64,000 nt of DNA, from the NCBI GenBank assembly GCA_014239435.1, contig JAAZYX010000033.1, positions 150,871-214,870 on the forward strand, written 5' to 3'. The DNA comes from Fidelibacterota bacterium (GTDB lineage Bacteria; Fidelibacterota; Marinisomatia; Marinisomatales; TCS55). Shown here one piece after another: positions 43,680 to 51,554 of this stretch. The notes beneath the pieces are model-generated. The model saw only the letters and a program-made list of their open reading frames with translations. It was not told where the DNA came from and searched no databases. The translations under genes and the position numbers were made by a program. Position 1 is the first letter of the stretch, and the number at the start of each line of letters is the position of its first letter.

Positions 43680-45314
43680 TCACCCTTTGATCCATAATAC
43701 TAGTTTCTGTCCCGGAAAAATGTATTCACCATAATTAATATTATTCCATCTGCGAATTTTAGTTGCACCGGTGCCGTAATCTTCTGCAATGTGACCGAGT
43801 GTATCGCCTCGTTTCACTTTATACACAACCTTATAATGTCCAGGAGGTCCGCCGCCTTCTAACGAAACGCCTCCTTTTATTGGGACAGTTAATTTTTGCC
43901 CAATGCGTATTTTATGTCTGTTTTTTATTTTATTTACAGCCGCCAAATCATGGATTGACACTTTATATCTCTCGGAAATGGTCCAAAGACTTTCACCACG
44001 TTTTACTTTATGGGTGATATTCTGCGGTGCGAATTTTTGGTTATCCGGAAGGGACGTGAAATTTGTGACAAACGTTTCTTTCCTGCCTTTCGGAAGCCGG
44101 AGTGAATATGTCTGTTCGGAAGGCGTAGCAGATTGTCTGAGTTCCGGATTTAATGTTTTTAATGTTTTCAGATTGATGCCGGCCGACTGCGCAATAACGG
44201 TTAAATCTGCACTTTGGTCAATGTTCACCAAATCAAATTCAAAAGGCGGGATTTTGGAATTACCAATCGAAAATCCGTATTGATCTGGTGTTCTGCAAAT
44301 AATCGCGGCAGCTAAATAATATGGAATGTAATTCCGGGTTTCCCGCGGAAGGGAATGCAATTGCCAAAAATCTGTAGTTTGGTGAAGCCGGATGGCACGG
44401 CGTACACGGCCTTCACCGCAATTGTATGCAGCCATAGCAAGGTACCAATGGTCAAATTCTTTATACAGTCCTTTTAAATAATCTGCTGCTGCATAAGTGG
44501 ATTTTATTGGGTCTCTTCTTTCATCAACATACCACGTGCGTTTTAGTCCGAATTTTTTTCCGGTGGTATAAATAAACTGCCACATACCCGCTGCATTTGC
44601 CCGTGAGTATGCCCGGGGATTGAGGCCCGATTCTATCATGGCAAGAAATACAAGCTCTTCCGGCATTTCCTCTTCATGAAGTATATCATCAATCATGGTG
44701 CCGTAATGAGAATATCGGTCAAGCCAAATCTGAAATTGTGCTTTTCCTCTTGTCTGAAAAAATTCAATGAATTGATCGACTTTTTTGTTTCTGACAAGCG
44801 GAATGTGACCATCACGGTCATCCAAAACTGTAAATTGGCTGGATCCCATTTCGATTGCAAGAGGTTCAACAAATTCGCTGATATTTCTCCTCAGTTTTTC
44901 TGCAGTGATGGATGCATCCGTCACTTCCAATGTTTCAAATCTATGAGCATATAAATCCATCAATGATAGTTCGTATCTTTCAAATTCTTCTCTGTCCTGC
45001 GGTTTCATTTCTCCTAATTGATCGGCTTCCGCAAGCAATTCAAAAATGCGATCCAATGAATACAGCACTTCAAGTGTATCTTTATTGACATCTGCCATCA
45101 TCGCTTCCGCAAGCAATACTTTCACATCCCGAAGGAGCAAAGGTAGCCTGTTGCCTGATTCGGTAATACCATTTTGAGGGATGATAGTCTGGGATTCTGT
45201 TGTGGGCACAGGCAATGCGACACCGTTGGATCCATTGGATCCTTGAGCATCCTGTGCGGATATCCATCCAGAAGCGGACAGTACAAAGATAATAATCGAT
45301 ATATTTCGTAACAT
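43680..45314 (-). CDS. Membrane-bound lytic transglycosylase with LysM repeats (MltD-like)
   Basis: A 544-residue exported protein. A signal peptide (MLRNISIIIFVLSASGWISAQ) is followed by about 180 residues of helical linker. The SLT domain comes next, with the catalytic Glu in LAMIESGLNPRAYSRANAAG and the motif MAAYNCGEGRVRRAI. Two LysM peptidoglycan-binding repeats follow at the C-terminus (HKVKRGESLWTISERY and YKVKRGDTLGHIAEDYG). It cleaves peptidoglycan to 1,6-anhydro muropeptides. I chose the ATG at 45314. A TTG at 45371 overlaps the upstream stop (TTGA) and would add 19 residues before the signal peptide. Confidence 0.9.
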   Translation of the reverse strand: MLRNISIIIFVLSASGWISAQDAQGSNGSNGVALPVPTTESQTIIPQNGITESGNRLPLLLRDVKVLLAEAMMADVNKDTLEVLYSLDRIFELLAEADQLGEMKPQDREEFERYELSLMDLYAHRFETLEVTDASITAEKLRRNISEFVEPLAIEMGSSQFTVLDDRDGHIPLVRNKKVDQFIEFFQTRGKAQFQIWLDRYSHYGTMIDDILHEEEMPEELVFLAMIESGLNPRAYSRANAAGMWQFIYTTGKKFGLKRTWYVDERRDPIKSTYAAADYLKGLYKEFDHWYLAMAAYNCGEGRVRRAIRLHQTTDFWQLHSLPRETRNYIPYYLAAAIICRTPDQYGFSIGNSKIPPFEFDLVNIDQSADLTVIAQSAGINLKTLKTLNPELRQSATPSEQTYSLRLPKGRKETFVTNFTSLPDNQKFAPQNITHKVKRGESLWTISERYKVSIHDLAAVNKIKNRHKIRIGQKLTVPIKGGVSLEGGGPPGHYKVVYKVKRGDTLGHIAEDYGTGATKIRRWNNINYGEYIFPGQKLVLWIKG

Positions 45315-45367
45315 CAATAACTTAGAGGTTTTTCGGGTGGCGAAGTTATGCGGAGTCTTAGGGGCAG

Positions 45368-45841
45368 TCAAGCCTTTTCCCTTGATGATTCTTTTATAAT
45401 GTTCGTTGTACTAAATCCTTCTACCAGTGGAATGATCACAATTTTCCCGCCCCATGTTTTAACATCCTGTGCTCCTACAATTGTTTCTTCAGAATAATCA
45501 CCTCCCTTTACGAGTACATCCGGATTCAGTTCCCGAATTAATTTAAGCGGGGTTTCTTCTTTAAATACAACGACACCATTTACACAATTCAATGCATCCA
45601 AGGATGCGGCTCTTTTGTTTTCGGGATTGACCGGGCGTTTTGGTCCTTTTAATCGGCGTACTGAATCGTCACTATTCAGCCCGATTATGAGCCGATCCCC
45701 TTCTTGGGCGGCCTTTTCTAACAGCGTGGTATGTCCCCGGTGAAGAATATCGAAACAGCCATTCGTAAATACCACTTTCAGACCTTGCAAATGCCACTCC
45801 TGAATCCTAGAATTGATTTCAGCTTGCGTCCAAATTGCCAT
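45368..45841 (-). CDS. rfaE2: D-glycero-beta-D-manno-heptose 1-phosphate adenylyltransferase
   Basis: A 157-residue nucleotidyltransferase of the RfaE domain II type, which makes ADP-heptose for lipopolysaccharide inner core. VVFTNGCFDILHRGHTTLL holds the HxGH motif, and KGPKRPVNPENKRAASL, LVKGGDYSEETIVG and STTNIIK are diagnostic. The kinase domain is absent, so it must be a separate gene. This supports a Gram-negative outer membrane. The 3' end of the DUF2851 gene overlaps its start by 23 bp. Confidence 0.95.
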   Translation of the reverse strand: MAIWTQAEINSRIQEWHLQGLKVVFTNGCFDILHRGHTTLLEKAAQEGDRLIIGLNSDDSVRRLKGPKRPVNPENKRAASLDALNCVNGVVVFKEETPLKLIRELNPDVLVKGGDYSEETIVGAQDVKTWGGKIVIIPLVEGFSTTNIIKESSREKA

Positions 45842-46880
45842 GATTCTTTAAGGGGCAAACCGTGCAATGACGGGGTTTACAGAATTCTGAGTCCATGTGT
45901 TTCAACCCCTGCAACACAGGAACAGACTTGAGCTGTTTCGAAGATAAAACATGCGAAAACCTTCTTTCAAATTTTCCATATGAATAAGGAAGCTTTAATT
46001 TCATCCATGCGGTTTGCCAGTGTTCGAGACCTTGATAATTCCCGGCAGTAACAGCTTCCGAAGCCAACGCAGGGAAAAATACATTCGTCAGTAATTCGGT
46101 ACGAATTCCATGTCCTGAAACATCGGAAAAATGCTCAGCAAAGTTTTTCATAAATAATTCAGAGTATCGGTAATACTCCGAAGACCACTCCGAGATAAAT
46201 ACAATTAAGGCTTCTGCAAGCTTCACTCTATTTTGCGGACGCTGAGAAGGGCGCATTCCCAATACAAGCCACTGGTGCTGAAATTGGAATTGCTGGTCCA
46301 ATTTTCTGCTGGTCGTCATATCAAGGGTATCCGCGATTTTAGCCCATGCGCTTTCATTCCCACCTATCCCCAATATCCTAAAACATGAAAGCAATAAATT
46401 GCGCTTCGTTTCTGTTCCACTATTTTGATTTTTTCGAAAAAATTGAACACGGTCAGCCCAGCGGAAACGTGCGAAATTCTGTAGGACTTTTTCCGGGCTT
46501 TTAACCGCATTGGTAAGAGAACATTCATCATTTTCAGACGATTGTAGTTCCAGAATAATTTTTTTCCCCGGCAGAGTTTGAACAGCTTTAGACACCTCAC
46601 CCAATACATGAAGGACGACCTTTTCATAATTCGGATTCTGGTGATGTCCGTGATAGAACCAATCTTTAGCTTTCAGATGAAATTCGATATCCCCTTCATG
46701 AATAGTACCCTCAATCAAAAATCTTGCATTCAGGGCGTCCGGTCCTTCATTCTTGTTCAAATTTCCATGGTGAATAAGAGTAATATTAGTTCCGTCAGAC
46801 GATTGAAAAGATGACCCCAGTTTCAGGCTGAACCATGCCTTTGTCAGCGCCTTTTCTGTCGCAAATCTAGGTTCAGATAT
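45819..46880 (-). CDS. DUF2851 family protein, with apparently non-standard start codon
   Basis: A protein of unknown function with features I associate with DUF2851: EGPDALNARFLIEG, GDIEFHLKAKDWFYHGHHQNPNYEKVVLHV, and a C-terminal cysteine cluster FCKPRHCTVCPL. The only canonical start is a TTG at 46760, giving 313 residues. The family-like segment clearly continues upstream in the same frame (KALTKAWFSLKLGS, then ITLIHHGNLNKNEGPD) to about 46880. From the in-frame TAG at 46968-46970 down to 46760 there is no ATG, GTG or TTG. I place the end at an ATA at 46880, but ATT at 46913 or 46928 is equally possible, as is a frameshift or sequencing error. Confidence 0.7.
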   Translation of the reverse strand: MSEPRFATEKALTKAWFSLKLGSSFQSSDGTNITLIHHGNLNKNEGPDALNARFLIEGTIHEGDIEFHLKAKDWFYHGHHQNPNYEKVVLHVLGEVSKAVQTLPGKKIILELQSSENDECSLTNAVKSPEKVLQNFARFRWADRVQFFRKNQNSGTETKRNLLLSCFRILGIGGNESAWAKIADTLDMTTSRKLDQQFQFQHQWLVLGMRPSQRPQNRVKLAEALIVFISEWSSEYYRYSELFMKNFAEHFSDVSGHGIRTELLTNVFFPALASEAVTAGNYQGLEHWQTAWMKLKLPYSYGKFERRFSHVLSSKQLKSVPVLQGLKHMDSEFCKPRHCTVCPLKNHGNLDAS

Positions 46881-46918
46881 GCGACAAAAATTGGAAGTAC
46901 CTGATCGAACAATAAAAT

Positions 46919-47638
46919 TTATGAGAATCCCCCGTTTTGTTTTAACTCCTGAACGGAATTCTGAATTCTAGAAACAAATTCTTTTCGAGTCTCGTATGAA
47001 AAATTTTCAGATTCAATTGGTGATCCAAACCGCAACTGTACAGGTTGTTTTTTTATATTGTAAGACCCCTTCTTATTGGCTGCTGATGTGCCGCAAAATG
47101 CCATCGGAATTACGGGAATTCCAGTTTCAATCGCCAGCATAAGACCTCCCCGTTTAAATGGCTTCATATTCCCATCAACAGATCGTGTTCCTTCGGGGAA
47201 AATGAGTACAGATCGAGGAAAATTCAAAAGGGAATCTCGAGCGTCTTGAATAGATTTCATTGATTTCTCTCTGCTTCTTCTGTCAACGAAAATATGCCCG
47301 GCGGCAGTCATACCCCAACCCATTATCGGGATTTTTTTCAATTCAATTTTTGATACCGGAACAAGCTTTTTAGGTATTGCTGCAAACGCAAGCGGAATAT
47401 CTAGGGATGATTCGTGGTTACCGGCAAAAATGTATTCTTGATGTGGATGTATATGCACCAAACCGGTTACTGTGTATTGAATCCTGCATACGGCCATGAT
47501 GGTTTTTCCCCAAATTTTGGCAACATGCCCCATAAACCCACCTTTGTTTTTTTCAAAAAGTGAACCGACCAATCCTATAAAACCAAAAATACTCGTCCAA
47601 ACACCGACATTCAAAAAAAGCCAAGCTCGCCAAATCAC
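46919..47638 (-). CDS. plsC: 1-acyl-sn-glycerol-3-phosphate acyltransferase
   Basis: A 239-residue membrane-associated acyltransferase making phosphatidic acid. It has an N-terminal hydrophobic helix, the NHESSLD (Hx4D) catalytic motif, and FPEGTRSVDG with the Glu-Gly-Thr-Arg substrate motif. GIPVIPMAFCGTS is the fourth block. Normal length. It begins immediately after serS (1-bp gap). Confidence 0.92.
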   Translation of the reverse strand: MIWRAWLFLNVGVWTSIFGFIGLVGSLFEKNKGGFMGHVAKIWGKTIMAVCRIQYTVTGLVHIHPHQEYIFAGNHESSLDIPLAFAAIPKKLVPVSKIELKKIPIMGWGMTAAGHIFVDRRSREKSMKSIQDARDSLLNFPRSVLIFPEGTRSVDGNMKPFKRGGLMLAIETGIPVIPMAFCGTSAANKKGSYNIKKQPVQLRFGSPIESENFSYETRKEFVSRIQNSVQELKQNGGFS

Positions 47639-48898
47639 TTAACCAATGACCCCTTTTCCCATATACGATTGTAATGCTTCTGGAATGAACACTGTGCCGT
47701 TCTCCGTTTGAAAGGTCTCCAACAATGCCACCATAAGCCTCGGAGTCGCGACGCCTGATCCATTTAAAGTATGAACGTAATCTACCTTATTATCAGAAAT
47801 TCGCCGGTACCGAATGTTTCCTCTTCGTGCCTGAAAAGATTCAAAATTACTGCAGGATGAGACCTCAAGCCATCGACCTTCGCCTGGAGTCCAGATTTCT
47901 ATATCATAGCATTTGGCAGCAGCAAAACTGAGATCACCCGTGCAAAGTTCAACTACTCTGTAATGAAGACCAAGTGCTTGCAGGACGGATTCAGCCTGAA
48001 GGGTAAGGGATTCCAATTCATCGTAACTGGTTTCGGGAGTTACAAATTTCACAAGCTCCACTTTATTGAACTGATGCACTCGAAGTAATCCTCTGGTATC
48101 TTTTCCGTACGAGCCGGCTTCTCGCCGAAAACAGGCCGAATATGCCTTATAATTTTTAGGAAGTAAATCTTCATCCAATATTTCATCCTGATGAATATTT
48201 GTCAAGGGTACTTCAGCTGTGGGTATAAGCCAAAGATTGCCGTCTTCTGTTGAATACATATCCTCAGAAAATTTGGGAAGTTGTCCGCAAGTCAGAGGTG
48301 CAGAAGATTGAGTCAGAAATGGCGGGAAAACTTCTGTGAATTCAGTATGATGGTCTAACATAAAATTGATTAAGGCGCGTTCCAAACGCGCGCCATCATT
48401 CATGTACAAGGGAAATCCTGATCCTGAAATTTTAGATCCTCTTTCCATGTCGAAAAGGTTCAAATTTTTCCCGATATCCAGATGACTCAGATAATTTTTT
48501 TTCGGGTCCGGCTTTTCACCCCATTCGCGAACAACCGAATTTTGACTGGGATCGTCTCCAACCGGCACTGTACCGTCCGGGAAATTTGGTATTTCTATGA
48601 GTTGAGCATTAAGTTTTTCTTTTAACGCATTGAGTGAGGATTCTGCTACATTAATTGAATCCCCTACTTTTCGCATGGATTGTATATCCGTTTCAGCGTT
48701 CTCACCTTTTCGTTTCAGGACTGCAATCTTCTCAGAAACCTTATTTTTCTCTGCTCTTAAAATATCAAGGTCGGTTATTGCTGAACGGTGTTCCTGGTCT
48801 AACTTAAGAAGGGCGCCCAGATCAATCGAAGCACCTTTGGATTCGAGGCTCTTTTTTGCTCGGTCGGGATTCTCCCGGAGTATGGATATGGGTATCAT
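47639..48898 (-). CDS. serS: Serine--tRNA ligase
   Basis: A 419-residue class II aminoacyl-tRNA synthetase. An N-terminal antiparallel coiled coil (about 30-100) binds the tRNA long arm. The catalytic domain shows LIPTAEVPLTN, motif 2 FRREAGSYGKDTRGLLRVHQF and motif 3 NGSGVATPRLMVALLE. Normal length. A promoter candidate lies about 30 bp upstream. It probably heads the plsC-DUF2851-rfaE2-transglycosylase run. Confidence 0.97.
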   Translation of the reverse strand: MIPISILRENPDRAKKSLESKGASIDLGALLKLDQEHRSAITDLDILRAEKNKVSEKIAVLKRKGENAETDIQSMRKVGDSINVAESSLNALKEKLNAQLIEIPNFPDGTVPVGDDPSQNSVVREWGEKPDPKKNYLSHLDIGKNLNLFDMERGSKISGSGFPLYMNDGARLERALINFMLDHHTEFTEVFPPFLTQSSAPLTCGQLPKFSEDMYSTEDGNLWLIPTAEVPLTNIHQDEILDEDLLPKNYKAYSACFRREAGSYGKDTRGLLRVHQFNKVELVKFVTPETSYDELESLTLQAESVLQALGLHYRVVELCTGDLSFAAAKCYDIEIWTPGEGRWLEVSSCSNFESFQARRGNIRYRRISDNKVDYVHTLNGSGVATPRLMVALLETFQTENGTVFIPEALQSYMGKGVIG

Positions 48899-48925
48899 AA
48901 TAAATTTGGGGTAATTCGAGAGCAG

Positions 48926-48954
48926 AAAGTAGAGCCGATTGGATATTTTTCCAA
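48926..48954 (-). promoter_or_regulatory. Candidate promoter upstream of serS
   Basis: On the minus strand, TTGGAA (48949-48954) and TACTTT (48926-48931) are separated by 17 bp. The predicted start is near 48919, about 20 bp before the serS ATG, a geometry like that of the nuoA promoter. The -35 also lies in a small inverted repeat (TTGGA...TCCAA), so an upstream terminator stem is an alternative reading. Confidence 0.45.
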
Positions 48955-48969
48955 CCGCAGTAGTTTCGT

Positions 48970-50382
48970 TTATCTACCCTTGCCCGAAAGCATAACCCAA
49001 GCGGTATTCAACAGAATCTTAATGTCTAGATTCAGAGTTAAACTTTCAATATAGAAAAAATCGTATTTTAGTTTCTCCCGGACGTCTTCAATCCGCTGAT
49101 CGTAAGGATTCTTTATTTGAGCCCACCCTGTAATACCCGGTCGAACTGAATGCCGGCGGTAATAAAATGGATACTCCTGAATCAGCCGTTCAATGATAGA
49201 TGGTCTTTCGGGCCGTGGACCTATTAAACTCATTTCTCCCTTTATAACATTGATAAGTTGAGGTATTTCGTCCAGCCGAAAACGGCGTAGCCAACGGCCT
49301 ATACGTGTAATGCGGTTGTCATCTTCAGATGCCCATACAGGACCGGTATCCGTTTCTGCATCTTGCACCATTGACCGGAATTTATAAATAGTAAATTGTT
49401 TATGTTTTTGGCCTACCCGTAGTTGTTTATAAAGGACAGATCCCTTTGAATCAAGCCTGATTGCCAGACTTATAACTGCCCAAAATGGAAGGAATAAAAT
49501 AAAGGCTGGAATGGCTATAATAAGGTCTAACAGACGTTTCCCATGGCGATTATATAGTGTATTGAGTTCGGGATTAACCTGAATTAACGGAAGACCATAC
49601 AGTTGCTGTGTCCGGGCCATTCCGCTAATAGCTTCATAAAGATCCGGTACAATTTTAATAGCCGTCGGCGCACCGTTCGCCTGCGTTAATAGCGACATTA
49701 AACGGGTATGGTCGGACCGTTGCGGCGCCAAAACCACATGGGCAATTTGATTCTCAATAATGATATTTTTCAAATCAGCTTCCGTCCCAAGAATATTTCC
49801 ATATTCAAATTGGTTTTCATCCTCATCTAAAATCTGAACAAATCCTACCAAATCATATCCGAAATCAGGATGCTTTTGAACATCTTTTGCAACTTTGTTT
49901 CCTCTTGGGTTGCAGCCGACAATAATCATTTTTTCAAGCCCAATTCCTTTGCGAATCATGGCTTTTTGAAGTGATCTCGCAGCAAACCTCACGATACTGA
50001 AACAGAGAATAAACAATAACCAGTAATTAAGAACAATATTGGGTTCATAGGGAAGAGGCATAATTTTTACCGCATTCAGGAAAATAAGAAGCACAATGCA
50101 GGAAAATGAGGCTACCGTTGCCTGTTGAATTTCACCAAATCGCGATATATCTGAGGTTGCTTTGTACAGACCAAGGGTAAAAAACAAACAAGCCCAAATT
50201 ACTGTTATTACGATGAAATTTTGACCTACATGAATAATGTGTAAATCTTGTCCCATATGAGAAGCCAGTAATACCAAGTAAAAGGCCAACGCTCCTGCGA
50301 AGGTATCCGATATAAACAATGCCCAGGAAATCACCCATTTGGGGATCCTAATCCGCAGAGTGTGTGCAAATTCAGATGTCAT
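48970..50382 (-). CDS. Exopolysaccharide sugar-phosphate transferase (polyprenyl glycosylphosphotransferase)
   Basis: A 470-residue initiating enzyme of the WbaP/CpsE type. It has four to five N-terminal membrane helices (about 15-125), a central CoA-binding-like domain (KMIIVGCNPRGNKVAKDVQ), then a membrane anchor. The bacterial sugar transferase domain follows: KRLLDLIIAIPAFILFLP, YKQLRVGQKHKQFTIYKFRSM, RRFRLDEIPQLINVIKGEMSLIGPRPERP and RPGITGWAQI. It transfers a hexose-1-phosphate to undecaprenyl phosphate to begin the repeat unit. The sugar (glucose or galactose) cannot be read. It has its own promoter and a long leader. Confidence 0.93.
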   Translation of the reverse strand: MTSEFAHTLRIRIPKWVISWALFISDTFAGALAFYLVLLASHMGQDLHIIHVGQNFIVITVIWACLFFTLGLYKATSDISRFGEIQQATVASFSCIVLLIFLNAVKIMPLPYEPNIVLNYWLLFILCFSIVRFAARSLQKAMIRKGIGLEKMIIVGCNPRGNKVAKDVQKHPDFGYDLVGFVQILDEDENQFEYGNILGTEADLKNIIIENQIAHVVLAPQRSDHTRLMSLLTQANGAPTAIKIVPDLYEAISGMARTQQLYGLPLIQVNPELNTLYNRHGKRLLDLIIAIPAFILFLPFWAVISLAIRLDSKGSVLYKQLRVGQKHKQFTIYKFRSMVQDAETDTGPVWASEDDNRITRIGRWLRRFRLDEIPQLINVIKGEMSLIGPRPERPSIIERLIQEYPFYYRRHSVRPGITGWAQIKNPYDQRIEDVREKLKYDFFYIESLTLNLDIKILLNTAWVMLSGKGR

Positions 50383-50404
50383 GATTGAAATTACTGTATT
50401 GGAA

Positions 50405-50467
50405 TCATGCTACCGGGTGGCTACGGTCACACTGGACTATTGGGGAAACGCTATGCAGACTATCCAT
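50405..50467 (-). CDS. Possible 20-residue leader peptide
   Basis: An ATG at 50467, preceded by AGGAG at 7-nt spacing, opens a 20-codon frame (MDSLHSVSPIVQCDRSHPVA). It lies entirely in the leader of the sugar transferase gene and ends 22 bp before it. The good ribosome-binding site is the only support. A chance ORF is quite possible. Confidence 0.3.
   Translation of the reverse strand: MDSLHSVSPIVQCDRSHPVA
50406..50434 (-). promoter_or_regulatory. ops/JUMPstart-like leader element
   Basis: On the minus strand the leader reads CAGTG, then CCGTAGCC, then CCCGGTAGCATG. The last segment matches the RfaH recruitment (ops) sequence GGCGGTAGCGTG at 9 of 12 positions, and JUMPstart elements also contain two GGTAGC-type boxes after CAGTG. 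It is upstream of a capsule initiation gene, where such elements occur. Spacing between the boxes is shorter than in JUMPstart, and no NusG paralogue is in view. Confidence 0.35.
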
Positions 50468-50537
50468 GTTATGGCTCCTGTTTAACTGGAAAAACTGTTA
50501 GCGTTTAATTTCGATAAATCTCCTTGAGGGTTGCTCA

Positions 50538-50566
50538 AAGTTATGATTTGATCTTCGTTTTATCAA
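50538..50566 (-). promoter_or_regulatory. Candidate promoter for the sugar-phosphate transferase
   Basis: On the minus strand, TTGATA (50561-50566) and TAACTT followed by TG (50538-50543) are separated by 17 bp. The predicted start near 50531 would give a leader of about 150 nt before the 50382 start codon. TAACTTTG also resembles the TAnnTTTG -7 element described for Bacteroidota promoters. The -35 overlaps the region just before the epimerase 3' end. Confidence 0.5.
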
Positions 50567-50575
50567 GAGATTCTC

Positions 50576-51544
50576 TCAATCCCATCCATGTTTTCGATTC
50601 CAATCAATCGTCTTCCGAATTCCATCTTCTGATGTTATAGGCTGCTGAAATCCTAAATCTCTGATTTTTCGGCCGTCAAAATGGCTCGCTGATGCAAATT
50701 TTTCTAGGCGTGCATTCGATAATGATCGGGATTGATTCTTCATGAATTGCAGAAATCCATACAGGGGGATTAGACATTTTACTAGGATGATTGGGATGTG
50801 AAAAATTTTACCTGATTTCCCGGAAACCTTTCGAATAAGATTCACAAGCTCATTTAACGACAATGAAGGCTCATCTACTAAATTAAACTTTTGCACTCCG
50901 CGGGAAAAATGATCCAAAAGATATATGCACGATGCTATGACATTTTCTACAAAAATAACGGATTTATGATGAACGCCGTTGCCGGGCATGATAAACATTC
51001 CTGTTGATGCCTGCTTTATTAAGCGAAAAATATTTGCTGTATTCCCCGGCCCGTACACCGCTGTTGGTCTTACAATAATTCCAGAACGATCCGAAGATTC
51101 ATGTGCCCATTTCTGTATTATTATTTCCGCCGCTGTTTTGGATTCTCCGTAATCATTCATCGGTTTCAATTCAGAGTTTTCATTCGGAAATGACTGATTT
51201 CCATAGACACCTACCGTACTGAAAAATAATATCTTATTTACTCCGCTCTCTACTGCAGCTTTTGTGATATGGGAAGTACCTTCCACATTCACGCGGAAAT
51301 AATCTTCGTATACTGGTCCCTCGTCTTTGTGCTCGGCAGCAAGATGAATAATTAAATCTGTTTCTGTCGGAATGGATTCCACTACATGATTATAGTTAAG
51401 AATATCTCCGGTTATCAATTTGTAATGATTTGAATTATTGGATTCCTTGTGATCATACCCTATAATCTGATGACCCATATCTGCTAAGGCTCGAGACAGA
51501 AATTTCCCAATAAATCCTTCACTTCCGGTAATAAATATTTTCAT
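50576..51544 (-). CDS. NAD-dependent epimerase/dehydratase (nucleotide-sugar SDR)
   Basis: A 322-residue extended SDR. The N-terminal ITGSEGFIGKFLSRALADMGH loop binds NAD(P), LIIHLAAEHKDEGP and FFSTVGVYG are family blocks, and the catalytic pair is in NDYGESKTAAE (Tyr and Lys). RPTAVYGPGN is the substrate-binding segment. Probably a UDP-sugar 4-epimerase or a 4-reductase in capsule repeat-unit synthesis. The exact reaction is not determinable. It begins 10 bp after the glycosyltransferase stop. Confidence 0.85.
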   Translation of the reverse strand: MKIFITGSEGFIGKFLSRALADMGHQIIGYDHKESNNSNHYKLITGDILNYNHVVESIPTETDLIIHLAAEHKDEGPVYEDYFRVNVEGTSHITKAAVESGVNKILFFSTVGVYGNQSFPNENSELKPMNDYGESKTAAEIIIQKWAHESSDRSGIIVRPTAVYGPGNTANIFRLIKQASTGMFIMPGNGVHHKSVIFVENVIASCIYLLDHFSRGVQKFNLVDEPSLSLNELVNLIRKVSGKSGKIFHIPIILVKCLIPLYGFLQFMKNQSRSLSNARLEKFASASHFDGRKIRDLGFQQPITSEDGIRKTIDWNRKHGWD

Positions 51545-51554
51545 TGATCCGTGC

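Noticed and set aside
45315-45371. TTG start at 45371 for the lytic transglycosylase
   Set aside because: It would place 19 residues before a clean signal peptide. The ATG at 45314 begins that peptide directly, although the TTGA overlap keeps the alternative open.
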